From the NCBI RefSeq assembly GCF_003862495.1, contig NZ_RRCH01000002.1, positions 1 to 64,000 on the forward strand: 64,000 nucleotides of DNA, in the 5' to 3' direction. Positions 1-9,528 of this stretch are shown here, in pieces. Each line of letters starts with the position of its first letter. Position 1 is the stretch's first letter. Position numbers and translations under genes: made by a program. The DNA comes from Halocatena pleomorpha. Its GTDB lineage: Archaea > Halobacteriota > Halobacteria > Halobacteriales > Haloarculaceae. The notes below the pieces were generated by a model. That model saw only the letters and a program-made list of their open reading frames with translations. It searched no databases and was not told the DNA's origin.

Positions 1-297
1 GTTACAGCAGGACCCTAGACGGGTTGAAGGAGTCATCGGCTAGTCGATCGACTCCACGAAGACGGGTTACAGCAGGACCCTAGACGGGTTGAAGGTCCGT
101 CTGGCTGGCAAACAATTGATGTCTATGATCCGGTTACAGCAGGACCCTAGACGGGTTGAAGGGCAAACTCGACTGCATAGGACAGCCCGACTCATCGTGG
201 TTACAGCAGGACCCTAGACGGGTTGAAGCCGACAGAACAACACCACCCGCCGGACGGTGTCTCGGGAGTTACAGCAGGCCAATTAGGCCGTGCTGCC
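1..297 (+). CRISPR. Leader-distal end of a CRISPR array
   Basis: Four near-identical 29-30 nt repeats start at 1, 66, 133 and 200. Each begins GTTACAGCAGGACC and ends GACGGGTTGAAG, with a final G in three of the four. A fifth unit at 268 keeps only the first 11 bases and then diverges. Spacers are unique and 35-38 nt long. A decayed last repeat marks the leader-distal end, and a repeat ending TTGAAG is the usual 3' end of haloarchaeal type I-B repeats, so transcription probably runs rightward from a leader outside the window. No cas gene is visible in the window, so any interference machinery must be encoded elsewhere. Confidence 0.95.
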
Positions 298-351
298 TCA
301 CAGCTAGTTGATTAGGTAGAGGAGGTAATAGGCATCGTTTCTAATCATGAA

Positions 352-543
352 ATGAAAAGAACACTTTCAGCAGCCCGTGAGCGACTGGAAGCGGACATGT
401 ACACGGTTCCTCAACGAAACACCTTGGAAGACAGCTTATCGTCGATTCAAGCGGAGGACTACAGTTGGATGTCGAACCCAGACAACGAGATCCAAAACTC
501 ACCAGAATGGCAAACAATTATTCAAATGTCGAAAAAGGGATGA
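352..543 (+). CDS. Small protein translationally coupled to the restriction-modification gene
   Basis: This 63-residue ORF is acidic in its centre and I do not recognise it. Its support is positional: its TGA at 541-543 overlaps the ATG at 540 of the next gene in an ATGA arrangement, the usual coupling signal in haloarchaea. A purine-rich GGAGGT lies at 321-326, but 26 bases before the ATG, too far for a normal ribosome site, so the message may be leaderless or the start may differ. It has no membrane segment, no cysteine pair and no obvious helix-turn-helix. It could be a regulator or partner of the downstream enzyme; that is inference from position only. Confidence 0.5.
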   Translation: MKRTLSAARERLEADMYTVPQRNTLEDSLSSIQAEDYSWMSNPDNEIQNSPEWQTIIQMSKKG

Positions 544-3500
544 ACAAGTCCGGAGAAAGTGAAGTAAAGGCAGTACCAAATACCAAAATAATGACTAATA
601 CTACGAACTACCCAAGGATGTTGGACGCTATGCAGCAGAGAAATGAAACCGACGGTTATGGCTATGAGTACTTGGTCAACGCTGGGTACTTTGAAGATCC
701 TACGTCGGACACAGTAACATACGACTCGGACCGCGAGATCAAGTATCGATTTAGTATCGAAGGGTCCGTGCGGATTGCGTACTTCGAATTCCCGATGGCA
801 GATGTGCCACAGGACACGCCGAAGAAGATTACTCAGGAGTTGAAGCGGAGAACCCGTTTGCAGTACTTCTGGTTCTTCGACCCAGAAACCCACCGGGTTC
901 ACGTATTCCGTGCGTCCCGTGGGAATTTCCAGTTCATCTATAACCCCAATATTCACACAGGTACGACAGAGGAAAGCAAGCTCGATAAACTGGAACAAGT
1001 CTCCAAAGACATCAACGCCCTCTTTGACTACAAAGATGTCGTTGATCGCTTTTACCGGGAACTATGGGACCACCGCTCTGATCTCGCGAGTGCCCTTACC
1101 ACTGAGAGCGGATACACGCTCAGCAAGCGAGAAGAGCTCCTATCTGCTCAGCGAATTATCGATCGCCTGACTTTCCTCTATTTCCTCGTTGAACGTGGTG
1201 TCGTTATCCCGGTGAATGACGCCAAGGAGATGGTACCGGGCAAAACGGATCACGTGTTCAATACGCTCGTGAACGAGCACGATGACTTCTGGATGCTTCT
1301 TCAAACCGTCTTTTTCGACCGGCTAAACTCCCGAGACGCCGATGACGTCAAATTCACCGGGGCTTACTGGCTCCACATCCCATACCTGAACGGAGGACTC
1401 TTCCAGTCGGCGGATCTCACTACGACGGACGGAACTATCGTCTCCGAGGACGAGGAACTCGTCGTTGAGGACTTTGACTGGGAAGCACTAATCAGCGAAC
1501 TTAACGAGTACAACTGGCTTCTAGACGGCCTGGAGAGAACAGACGAAGACGAAGTAGACACTGTCGGAAACCTCACCCCGACCGTCTTGGGGTACATCTA
1601 CGAAAAGTTCGTCATTTCGGTGAGTAAAGTCGGCGACGACATCCGGCTTAGTGATTTAGATGCTTCCGAACGAAACGACCTGCTTTCCGAAGGCAACAGT
1701 GAGGTCGGTGCGTACTACACTGGCGAAGACATAACCGATTTCAAGGCTCGCCGTGCATTGTGGGAAGGCCTACTGGAGAAGATCGACGAAGAGGAAGCTC
1801 CCATAGCCCTAAGTCCCGATGATCTGTACAAGCCTGGTGAGGATCAAATTGAAGCTATCGAATCCGATCAGAAAGGAGGATTTGATGTCCTTTACGAGGA
1901 GTACGAAGCATCTTCGGAAGTCTTGGAGTACCTTGATTCGAAGCTACAGGAGTTGAGAATCTGTGACCCTGCAGTCGGGAGCGGTTCATTCGCCCTTGCA
2001 GTAGCGAACACACTGTTCGAATGGCGATCGATGTGCCGGCCAGACACCGATGAGTACGTACTCCGTCGGCAGATCATCGCCCAGAACATCTTTGGTGTAG
2101 ATATTCTGGAAGGAGCAACAGAAATCTGTAAACTGCGGCTGTGGCTGTGGCTGATCAGCGCAACCCCAGTAGATACGACCGAAGGTGCTCCTGTAGACGA
2201 ACGTGATGAGATCCCGCCTCTACCGGACATCACGTTCAATATCCGAACTGGAAACAGCCTCCTCGGGTTTACCGAAACCGCTGTTGCGACTGGTCAGCAG
2301 CACACTTTGGGTTTTTCGACGATGAAGGACCAATTGCGACAGTATGGGGAGGATGTTCATGACTACAGAGAATCCACCGACTCCAAGAAAGAGGCGAAGC
2401 GTGAACTCGAACATCGGAACGACGATCTGAAAGAGGACCTCAACGAGTGGTACGCAAAAACTCAAAGCGATTCGAACAACAATCGTCTCACGATTGCTGA
2501 TCACGTCGATAACGTTAGTGCAGCGTGGGAGAGTCTGACTGCGACTCCGCAATCCTCGACAACGCTCAGCGTCAAAATCTCGGACGGAATACCCGAATCG
2601 GTTGATGAGTATTTAGAAAATCAAGGATTTACCACCTACAAATACAAGGCACGGCTGGACCAGCCAACACTCGATAAGCACGGTGTCGAGAAGATCTTCG
2701 ATCGGATCCGAGAACACTTCTCGGATCCTGACGATTGGAGTGTCCTCATCGAACGAGAGTACGCCGGACAGGACTTCCGAGAAGACAAACTCAACGCATG
2801 CCATTGGCCACTGGAATTCCCACTCGTGTTCATGAAAAACGGTGGGTTCGATGTCGTCATCAGCAACCCTCCTTACGGGGCGTCCCTCAGTCCGGAAGAA
2901 GAGCCGTTGTTGAAAAGCGAGAGTAACTATGAGTGTCAAGGGACAAATGACTCTTGTGAGTGGTTCTATGAGCGGGCACTTGATCTTGTTCACGACCAAG
3001 GAGTCGTCTCTTACATCGTCAATAAGAGCATAGCCTTCTACAGCTCGTGGGCCGACATCCGGGAACGGCTGCTAGCTGAAACCGAATTCAAGCACATCCT
3101 CGACGTTGGACTGGGATTCGTCGGGGTAAATCTCGAAACCATCGCGATGATCAACACTCTCAGTAATGACGGTCAATCAACTGTTCCGACAGTCCACCGA
3201 AGCAAGGATCTTCGGAGTACAACTGCAAACCAACCAACACATCTTGGTTGGGTTGACCAAGCGGTCATGATGGACTCGAAGACCATCATTTTCCGACCAA
3301 TAGCTGACGATCAGAGCGATGTCTTAGAATGCCTCCGCTCTCATGACCGCCGTCTTGGTGACGTGATGTCTACTGAGAGTACAACGAGGCAGTTGTACAT
3401 CCCAGACAGCAAAAAGAAAAGGCTTGACGACGGGGATGACCAGTACATCAACAAGAACCCGTGGGTGCAAGAATTCTATCTGAAAGAAATATGTCATAAA

Positions 3501-4196
3501 GACCTCAGTGACTACCGCGACTCCGTTGCCGAATACGCAGTTCCCCGCGTGATGCTGAAAGTGCTCCGGGGGACCCGACTCCGAGCGTGGATTGACGCAG
3601 CTGGTGAAGTCGTGGGTACAGAGAAGCTCGTTAATGTGCCACTCGAAGAGAGTAGTCCAGAAGAGATCGCGTTCGTGTACGCGGCGCTGAACCATCCCTG
3701 TGTGTCCTACTACCTCCAGAAAGCGATTTTCTCCGAAACAACAGAAAGTGCACGAGTGATGGACGGGCAGTACTCGAAGCCGATCCCCATCCCAGAGGTT
3801 TCCTCGACTATCGAAACACCGGTAGCACAGCTTGCATGGGCGCTCACGCTGGCCAAGCAGATGAACCACGACTCCAACCGAGACCTGTCGGATCAGGTAT
3901 CGACCCTCCAGTCCGGTCTGAATGCAATCCTCAGTGCCCTGTATTTAGATGTACAACCAGAGACGGTCAGCCGATGGTGCGCAACTGTGGGCAAAGAAAG
4001 AAAAGAGACCGCATCGGTTCAGGAGTTGTTCAGTGAGTTCTACACCGAGCGGTTCGCTACTCGGAACGGAAGTCCGGAACGGTACTGGGACGACATTGAG
4101 GCAGTAGTGGACGCAGCCACGGAGACAGTCTCACAGTGGGATGTTCAACAAATCTCGGACTCACACGAGATGGAGGTTGTTACAGGAGTCCTATAG
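540..4196 (+). CDS. Eco57I/type IIG-like restriction-modification methyltransferase
   Basis: This is a protein of about 1218 residues with an N6-adenine methyltransferase core. Motif I reads DPAVGSGSF near residue 475, and the catalytic motif reads NPPYG near residue 775 within a DVVISNPPYG context. Size and layout match single-chain restriction-modification enzymes of the Eco57I/type IIG class, in which an N-terminal nuclease region, a methylase core and a C-terminal target-recognition region share one polypeptide. I could not point to a certain PD-(D/E)XK nuclease motif, so cleavage activity is inferred. A BREX PglX-like enzyme is the main alternative, but no other BREX genes are nearby. 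The start at 540 is preferred over 465 because it overlaps the stop of the small upstream gene and follows a purine-rich AAAAAGGG. It lies beside the CRISPR array, so two defence functions adjoin. Confidence 0.85.
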   Translation: MNKSGESEVKAVPNTKIMTNTTNYPRMLDAMQQRNETDGYGYEYLVNAGYFEDPTSDTVTYDSDREIKYRFSIEGSVRIAYFEFPMADVPQDTPKKITQELKRRTRLQYFWFFDPETHRVHVFRASRGNFQFIYNPNIHTGTTEESKLDKLEQVSKDINALFDYKDVVDRFYRELWDHRSDLASALTTESGYTLSKREELLSAQRIIDRLTFLYFLVERGVVIPVNDAKEMVPGKTDHVFNTLVNEHDDFWMLLQTVFFDRLNSRDADDVKFTGAYWLHIPYLNGGLFQSADLTTTDGTIVSEDEELVVEDFDWEALISELNEYNWLLDGLERTDEDEVDTVGNLTPTVLGYIYEKFVISVSKVGDDIRLSDLDASERNDLLSEGNSEVGAYYTGEDITDFKARRALWEGLLEKIDEEEAPIALSPDDLYKPGEDQIEAIESDQKGGFDVLYEEYEASSEVLEYLDSKLQELRICDPAVGSGSFALAVANTLFEWRSMCRPDTDEYVLRRQIIAQNIFGVDILEGATEICKLRLWLWLISATPVDTTEGAPVDERDEIPPLPDITFNIRTGNSLLGFTETAVATGQQHTLGFSTMKDQLRQYGEDVHDYRESTDSKKEAKRELEHRNDDLKEDLNEWYAKTQSDSNNNRLTIADHVDNVSAAWESLTATPQSSTTLSVKISDGIPESVDEYLENQGFTTYKYKARLDQPTLDKHGVEKIFDRIREHFSDPDDWSVLIEREYAGQDFREDKLNACHWPLEFPLVFMKNGGFDVVISNPPYGASLSPEEEPLLKSESNYECQGTNDSCEWFYERALDLVHDQGVVSYIVNKSIAFYSSWADIRERLLAETEFKHILDVGLGFVGVNLETIAMINTLSNDGQSTVPTVHRSKDLRSTTANQPTHLGWVDQAVMMDSKTIIFRPIADDQSDVLECLRSHDRRLGDVMSTESTTRQLYIPDSKKKRLDDGDDQYINKNPWVQEFYLKEICHKDLSDYRDSVAEYAVPRVMLKVLRGTRLRAWIDAAGEVVGTEKLVNVPLEESSPEEIAFVYAALNHPCVSYYLQKAIFSETTESARVMDGQYSKPIPIPEVSSTIETPVAQLAWALTLAKQMNHDSNRDLSDQVSTLQSGLNAILSALYLDVQPETVSRWCATVGKERKETASVQELFSEFYTERFATRNGSPERYWDDIEAVVDAATETVSQWDVQQISDSHEMEVVTGVL

Positions 4197-4269
4197 TCCT
4201 ATACCTGTTATTGAGATATCCTTAAGTCTCACATTCGTCGTGTATATTCATAGACGGAGAAACAGGAGC

Positions 4270-4482
4270 TTCACATGCAAGAGTGGTGTGTAGCCAGAAT
4301 CAGCTGGATAGTTTGACGGCGCCGCTTGGAGAGAAACCCTTGTCTACTATAGACATGAAGGCCTCACATCTATAATACACACCACTGTTACAAGTGAAGC
4401 TGCTCAGGGTACACACCACCGTTGCAAGTGAAGCTACGTCTTCACCCTGTTATCAATACCTTCACTTGCAACGGTGGTGTGT
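4270..4482. repeat. Origin-recognition repeats on the 3' side of orc1/cdc6
   Basis: Four copies of a 22-bp element lie here. Written on one strand, it is TTCACTTGCAAC followed by GGTGGTGTGT. Copies are at 4270-4291 (+, diverged), 4377-4398 (-), 4411-4432 (-) and 4461-4482 (+). The G-rich GTGGTGTGT half is the most conserved, as in archaeal origin recognition boxes bound by Orc1/Cdc6. Copies of the same element lie upstream of the adjacent initiator gene. Direct initiator binding is expected from known archaeal origins; here it is inferred from repeat position. Confidence 0.8.
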
Positions 4483-4487
4483 GGCCA

Positions 4488-5714
4488 TCAAGAAACGTCA
4501 TTCTTCACAGCGAGTCTCTCGATTCGCTGAATTGCTTCATCTACACGAAGAACATCAGCCATAGCATCAATTGCACTGGTAAACGGCACGTTCAGTTCGT
4601 AGCTATAGTAGTTTCCCCGTGATCCACTCCGATTTTCAGATGCTGAGAGAATTCCGAGCATACGTAGTTCGGAAAGGTGATTGTGCATCGATCGCTGCGC
4701 AAGTGAGTCGGTTCCTGCCCGTTCACAGAGATCTGTGTAGTCGTCATACAGCTCACGGGACCGGCATGGAGTTTCGTCTTTTGCTGCTTTCGAGACGACT
4801 GCCAACAAGGCGAGGCGGCCGTGCGTTGTGAGTTCCCGCATTCCCTCTTCAATGCGTTCTTGTTCTAACTTCGCTCGCGCCCGTTCGACGTGAGATTCTT
4901 CGATCTGGTCAGCGTTGTTATTCTCAGCGAGCTCTCCCGCTAAGCGCAGAAGATCGAGCGCCTGTCGAGCACTTCCACTATCTCTCGCAGCAAGTGCAGA
5001 ACAATACTTCAATACTCCTTGACCCACAGCACCTTCTGCGATAGCAATGTCAGCACGTGTTTGCAGAATACTTTCCAATTCAGTGGCGTCATACGGTGAA
5101 AACTGAAGTTCTCGCTCACACAGGGTATCCTGTGCCCGTGGATCCAACTGCTCTCGAAATTTAAAGTCGTTACTAATACCGATCATGCCGACCTTTGTTT
5201 GATCGAGGTAATCGTTTGCTCGTGCTCGTGGAAGTTCGTAGAGTAAGTCATCTCGGCTCCCGATCGAGTCGATTTCGTCGAGGACAACAAGAATAGTTCC
5301 ACCAAGAGTCTCAAGCTCGCGGTAGAGCTTTTTGAAAACGGTTTGCTGGGGATATCCAGTAGAACTGATTTCCCCGCCTGTCGGCCGCAGTTTATTGACA
5401 AGCTCGACAGCAACCTGGTAGGAGGAATTGAGCGATTTGCAGTTGACCGAGATAACGGACAAATCAACATCGTCGTATTCTTTGACATCTCTTTGAAGAA
5501 GGGTAAGAAGATACTCTGTGACAGCAGTTTTTCCGACACCAGGGTGACCGTAGATAAAAATATTGTTCGGTTCCCATCCGTCCATCACGGGTTGGAGAGC
5601 AGTCATATATTCCTCGATTTCAGCATCTCGTTCTTCGATCTGTTCAGGATGATAGGATTCACCAAGAACATCTTTATTTCGAAAGATGTTTTGCTTCCGT
5701 GTGAAGCGGGGCAT
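4488..5714 (-). CDS. orc1/cdc6: Orc1/Cdc6 replication initiator
   Basis: This 408-residue AAA+ ATPase has a Walker A motif (GHPGVGKT, near residue 57) and a Walker B motif (VVLDEID, near residue 140). A C-terminal winged-helix region follows, starting around residue 300. Length and layout are those of haloarchaeal Orc1/Cdc6 proteins, which bind origin recognition boxes and load the replicative helicase. The gene sits between two clusters of 22-bp repeats, the usual initiator-origin linkage in archaea, so it very likely fires the adjacent origin. One box (5781-5802) lies just upstream of the start, so the protein may also repress its own gene; that is inference. Haloarchaea encode many paralogues, so I give no numbered symbol. 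Confidence 0.95.
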   Translation of the reverse strand: MPRFTRKQNIFRNKDVLGESYHPEQIEERDAEIEEYMTALQPVMDGWEPNNIFIYGHPGVGKTAVTEYLLTLLQRDVKEYDDVDLSVISVNCKSLNSSYQVAVELVNKLRPTGGEISSTGYPQQTVFKKLYRELETLGGTILVVLDEIDSIGSRDDLLYELPRARANDYLDQTKVGMIGISNDFKFREQLDPRAQDTLCERELQFSPYDATELESILQTRADIAIAEGAVGQGVLKYCSALAARDSGSARQALDLLRLAGELAENNNADQIEESHVERARAKLEQERIEEGMRELTTHGRLALLAVVSKAAKDETPCRSRELYDDYTDLCERAGTDSLAQRSMHNHLSELRMLGILSASENRSGSRGNYYSYELNVPFTSAIDAMADVLRVDEAIQRIERLAVKNDVS

Positions 5715-5766
5715 GCCTCAGTCATCTTATCCATCCCTTATAAAACCACCCATACATCTGTTTCAA

Positions 5767-6020
5767 GTGAACCAACAGTCACACACCACTGTTGCAAGTG
5801 AAGCCGCATCTAGGTAAGGGACGAGTAGGGCTGTAAATTCCATAATTAATATTAAGAATAATACAGAAAGTGTCAATGCTTTAGTTGAAACGGTGGTGTG
5901 TTACCCTACTAGCTTACTGTAGTAGTGTTCACTTGCAACAGTGGTGTGTGACTGTTGGTTCACTAAAACCCTAGTGAAGAATATTTAATATAATATAAAA
6001 ATACTATAATAAAATATAAA
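5767..6020. other. Predicted replication origin with perfect 36-bp inverted repeat and AT-rich DNA
   Basis: A perfect 36-bp inverted repeat has arms at 5767-5802 and 5928-5963. Each arm starts GTGAACCAACAGTCAC and contains one origin recognition box. A third, diverged box lies at 5880-5901. The spacer holds an AT-rich stretch around 5835-5870, and a second, stronger one (5971-6020, almost only A and T) follows the right arm. Boxes flanking easily melted DNA next to orc1/cdc6 is the standard architecture of haloarchaeal origins. Which AT-rich stretch unwinds first cannot be told from sequence. Confidence 0.85.
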
Positions 6021-6144
6021 TCAAAATGATGTGTAGAACACACTCCATCGTCCCCAATTTACGTATAGACCTCAACGTTGCTTTGTCGCTGTACCAATAT
6101 AAGATAGTAAAATAGTTATCGATAAATTAACTAAATATATCGGG

Positions 6145-9100
6145 TCATACCAGAAGTTGTGACTGGGTCGTCTCTGGCTCGGTGCCAAGTTGAGTTATGA
6201 GTTCATACGGTCCATCGATCCACTCACCCGGTCCCCGAAGTGAAACCCTTCCCTCGTAGCCGAACAGCCAGTCGATCGTGTCGATCCACGGCCGGAGCCA
6301 CGGCCACCGCTCGACGGCTGGCTGGAGATCCGGCGGCCAGCCCATGAGTCCCTCATTTATTGCCGCCTCACCAAAGGCGTCATCGAGGAGGTCGCGTGCG
6401 TCCAACAGGTCATACACGACATCTCGAGTGTTGTGCGTCGACTCTCCCCCCTCACCGTCAGGAAGGTGTAACGGTTTCAGCGCGTCTGAATCCCCACGCT
6501 CGTCACGGAACGGCAGTGTCAACCGGTAATATGTTGCTTTTCCGACGCCCCGGTCATCGATGGCTACTAGGCCGATCGCTGCCAGATCATCCCGGTGATT
6601 CCGAATCGATTGCGTCGAAACGCTCGCTCGCTCGGCTAATTCACCGGTTGTGAGCGGGGCACTCGCCGTCAAGAGTGTATGCACGATCTTCGACCGAGCA
6701 CTCTTCCGCCCGGCATCATCACCATCCATGTCGAGATTCGGAAGCACCGTCGCCGGATCAAGTGTACTCAACGCGAATCGCACCTCATCCAGAGTGATCT
6801 CCCGATCGAAATCACGGGCTGTCGCTAACCCAGCTAATGCCTCAGCAGTGTTGAACACACTGTCGGTGAACGCCGCCAACAACGCCGCTGCCGACCGAGT
6901 CAGCCGGAGATCTTTCAGCTCACACATCCGGGTCGCAGCCGCCTCGACAGTTGCTTTGCGGGTCGCCTGGCCGATCTGTAACTCCACGAGAAACGGCGTG
7001 TAGTTTTGCGCTTCGTCTTGTAGTTCGAGCTCGCCAGCTGCTTCCAGATCGGTTAAATCAGCGGCCATTCGATCGATGCCCGGGCCTCGGAGGACCCAGT
7101 TGCCAAAGCACTCCCCGGTCGGATCGACACCGTCGACGTTCGGACAGCCAAGCGAGTCTGCCCGGAGGTCATCGTCTTCCTCGTAGAGGATGCGATGAGC
7201 GGGATACCCACCGTATCGGCTGACGATAGCGATGTGTTTCGCCAGCGTTTGGTGATAGATGTGCCGACGCTTGTGCTCACTGTAGCGGTAGTCCGGAAAC
7301 GTCCACTCTTGGGTCACCTCCCACCCCAGTAGTTCGTAAATCCGCATCACGGTCCCAGCAAAACCATGAGCACGCTGGCACACCGACCGAGCGAGTGAGC
7401 CATCGAAACCTTCCTCAGTCTGGATCTGGGGCACGTCCTCGATGATCCCGACATACTCCTCGGTGAGTTCTTCACGGTAATCAGTGCCGTTGGCACTTCG
7501 ATCTGGGAGACAGCCCAGTTGGTGGATGTTCCGTAACGCTGCCGTCGAGACACCAGTGTCGAGCAGTTTCCCAAGCTCCTCGCCGTCCGCACCATCAAGA
7601 TCGGCAGCGGTGAGGATCGTATTCCGAAGCAGCGGGCTCAGTAAGCCAGCACAAACCCGCGTCATTGTATACGCAGCCACCGGCGACGGTTGGAGGGAGA
7701 CCACGACCTCTTTCCGATTCTCATCGTATCCAACCCAGCAGTCACGGGGCTGTTCACGGGTGGGGGCCGGCTCATCAGCCAAGGCAATGTCAGGACCAGC
7801 ATCTTCACCGGTACAAGACGCGACAATCGCGTGTTGCTGGGCCGGCGGCAACCAGAAACACCGCGACGTGGGAGCTGAACCGTCCATAGCGGTCGCGGGG
7901 GCGGTGCCGGCAGCGGTGCTGTCAGCGGAGGCAGCCGATCCGGGGTCCCCCTTCCGTGCTCGCGCTGAACACACGGTCTTGTTGGGGGGTTTTGGGGGGT
8001 CAGTCACATCGGCTTCAGTCGCGTTTTCGGAAGTCGGCTCTGCGTCCGGAACCGTCGCATACTCGTCCAAGCGGGCTTGTGCCAGCCGTTCTTTGGCGCG
8101 GAGAGCGAGCAGTTCCTCGCCCGCTGGGAGGAGTTGGACGAACGCATCAGCGTTCAGTTGGTCGACACTCACGAGCTTCAATTCACGCAGGCGATCGACT
8201 CGTTTTTGCATCCCATTGGCTGTAACGTCGAACGTCGGATCATCCCGGAGCGCCGCGAACTGGCGGCGATTCGACGGAGTCGCCGCGAGCGCATCGAGGA
8301 CGTCATAGTAGGCGTGCTCGACCCCAAGCTCATCGAGCGCACATGCTGCTACCTCCTCCGGTGTGCCTGGTAACTGATTCGTATTGAGATGGTACGAATC
8401 TGGGGCGTCAGTCAGACAGCGTTCTGGCAGTTCCTCATTGTGCTGCGTAGCGAGCTTTTTCGGGAGGATCCGTCCGGCGCACTCGATTCGGATATCGAAC
8501 GCCATACTCAGATCTGTCAGGAACCGTAGGAAGGTCTCGCGTTGGTTGCGCTGGTAGTCCGCGAAAAACGCGTGTGAGAGGCGGATCGTCACCTGTGGAA
8601 CAACGTCACACGCTACAAACAACGCGACTGCGCCAGTGATGATGTCCGCACGGGTCGTCTGGCCGATCGCTGTCATCCCACCGAGCTGGCGCGTGAGTCG
8701 AACGATCGCCGTCCACTTCTCCTCTGTCGGCTTGTGTTTGAGCGCGTCGAGAAGGTACTCAGCGTAGGCAGGGTGCTCTGCGGTAGCGGGGGCCGTCACA
8801 CCGGCTTGGGTGAGTGTCGCCCACGCCTCGCGGTAGGTAGCTCCACGAAGCGTGTCGAGCGCGTCACGAAGTCGAGCGACGAGATCACCCGTCTGCCACA
8901 GCTGTTTCCACAGCTTCGTCGGCGCGATCGGTGGACCGTCGAGCCGAACATCAGTCGTTTCAGGCAACGTTTCCGGCGTCGTAAGTGTGATCCCTGTCCC
9001 GGCTGGCAGGCTCGGATCTGCCTGTTCGGTAAATGGCGTCAGATCGGTGTCGGTGCTCGGTGTCTCGGCCGTCGAGACGCTCTCGTTGACCCAGTCGTTG

Positions 9101-9528
9101 AGTTCCTGCTCTCGCCGGTCGAGATATGCCTTGGCTTGCTCCTCGTACAGCGATTCTTGGCGATCGAGGTAGTCCTCGGCTGCCGTCTTGAACCGTGTGT
9201 CCTGTTCGTTGAGGTATGCCTCGGCGCGCTCTTGGGCGATGTGATCGTAGCGCGCAAGATACTCGTTGGCTTGCTCTTCGAGTACCGCATAGTCGTCCAC
9301 CGCTTCATAGCGATCTTCGTACCCCGCCTGCTGTGCGAGCAGTCGTGAGCGAACCTCACAGACGACATCTCTATCGTTGTGCTGAAAGCGCGGCCGGAGC
9401 TTTTCAACAGTGTGGGTGGTGCTACACAGCGGGCAGTGGGCCGTCTCTCGGTGGTGGCGGTCTCCGATGATCCACAGCGATTCACAGACCGAACAGCCAA
9501 CGATCGCAAAGCGGGCCGGAGTGGTCAT
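6145..9528 (-). CDS. Large origin-linked protein with N-terminal zinc ribbon (DUF5817-like)
   Basis: This 1127-residue protein has a zinc ribbon at its N-terminus (Cys12, Cys15, Cys32, Cys35) resembling the haloarchaeal DUF5817 domain. Residues about 75-150 form a Glu/Gln-rich helical region with repeated AYLxRxE-type units, probably a coiled coil. Near residues 975-1025 there is a winged-helix segment (LTTGELAERASVSTQSIRNH). A proline- and alanine-rich linker lies near residue 500. It is the last gene of a five-gene leftward operon and overlaps the gene before it by four bases. Its place directly behind the origin suggests a role in replication or partition of this replicon. I do not recognise a catalytic motif, and a named function would be a guess. 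Confidence 0.8.
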   Translation of the reverse strand: MTTPARFAIVGCSVCESLWIIGDRHHRETAHCPLCSTTHTVEKLRPRFQHNDRDVVCEVRSRLLAQQAGYEDRYEAVDDYAVLEEQANEYLARYDHIAQERAEAYLNEQDTRFKTAAEDYLDRQESLYEEQAKAYLDRREQELNDWVNESVSTAETPSTDTDLTPFTEQADPSLPAGTGITLTTPETLPETTDVRLDGPPIAPTKLWKQLWQTGDLVARLRDALDTLRGATYREAWATLTQAGVTAPATAEHPAYAEYLLDALKHKPTEEKWTAIVRLTRQLGGMTAIGQTTRADIITGAVALFVACDVVPQVTIRLSHAFFADYQRNQRETFLRFLTDLSMAFDIRIECAGRILPKKLATQHNEELPERCLTDAPDSYHLNTNQLPGTPEEVAACALDELGVEHAYYDVLDALAATPSNRRQFAALRDDPTFDVTANGMQKRVDRLRELKLVSVDQLNADAFVQLLPAGEELLALRAKERLAQARLDEYATVPDAEPTSENATEADVTDPPKPPNKTVCSARARKGDPGSAASADSTAAGTAPATAMDGSAPTSRCFWLPPAQQHAIVASCTGEDAGPDIALADEPAPTREQPRDCWVGYDENRKEVVVSLQPSPVAAYTMTRVCAGLLSPLLRNTILTAADLDGADGEELGKLLDTGVSTAALRNIHQLGCLPDRSANGTDYREELTEEYVGIIEDVPQIQTEEGFDGSLARSVCQRAHGFAGTVMRIYELLGWEVTQEWTFPDYRYSEHKRRHIYHQTLAKHIAIVSRYGGYPAHRILYEEDDDLRADSLGCPNVDGVDPTGECFGNWVLRGPGIDRMAADLTDLEAAGELELQDEAQNYTPFLVELQIGQATRKATVEAAATRMCELKDLRLTRSAAALLAAFTDSVFNTAEALAGLATARDFDREITLDEVRFALSTLDPATVLPNLDMDGDDAGRKSARSKIVHTLLTASAPLTTGELAERASVSTQSIRNHRDDLAAIGLVAIDDRGVGKATYYRLTLPFRDERGDSDALKPLHLPDGEGGESTHNTRDVVYDLLDARDLLDDAFGEAAINEGLMGWPPDLQPAVERWPWLRPWIDTIDWLFGYEGRVSLRGPGEWIDGPYELITQLGTEPETTQSQLLV

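Noticed and set aside
96-520. Spacer 2 sharing a 12-base string with the small ORF region near 508
   Set aside because: Twelve matching bases (TGGCAAACAATT) with no extension is within chance expectation for this length of DNA and is not a protospacer match.
540-4196. A BREX locus with PglX
   Set aside because: No brxA, brxB, brxC, pglZ or brxL-like genes are nearby; the next genes are replication genes. A stand-alone Eco57I-like enzyme fits better.
7484-8308. A 274-codon plus-strand frame inside the large zinc-ribbon gene
   Set aside because: It is the antisense shadow of a GC-rich coding sequence, with Ser/Arg-rich translation typical of such shadows.
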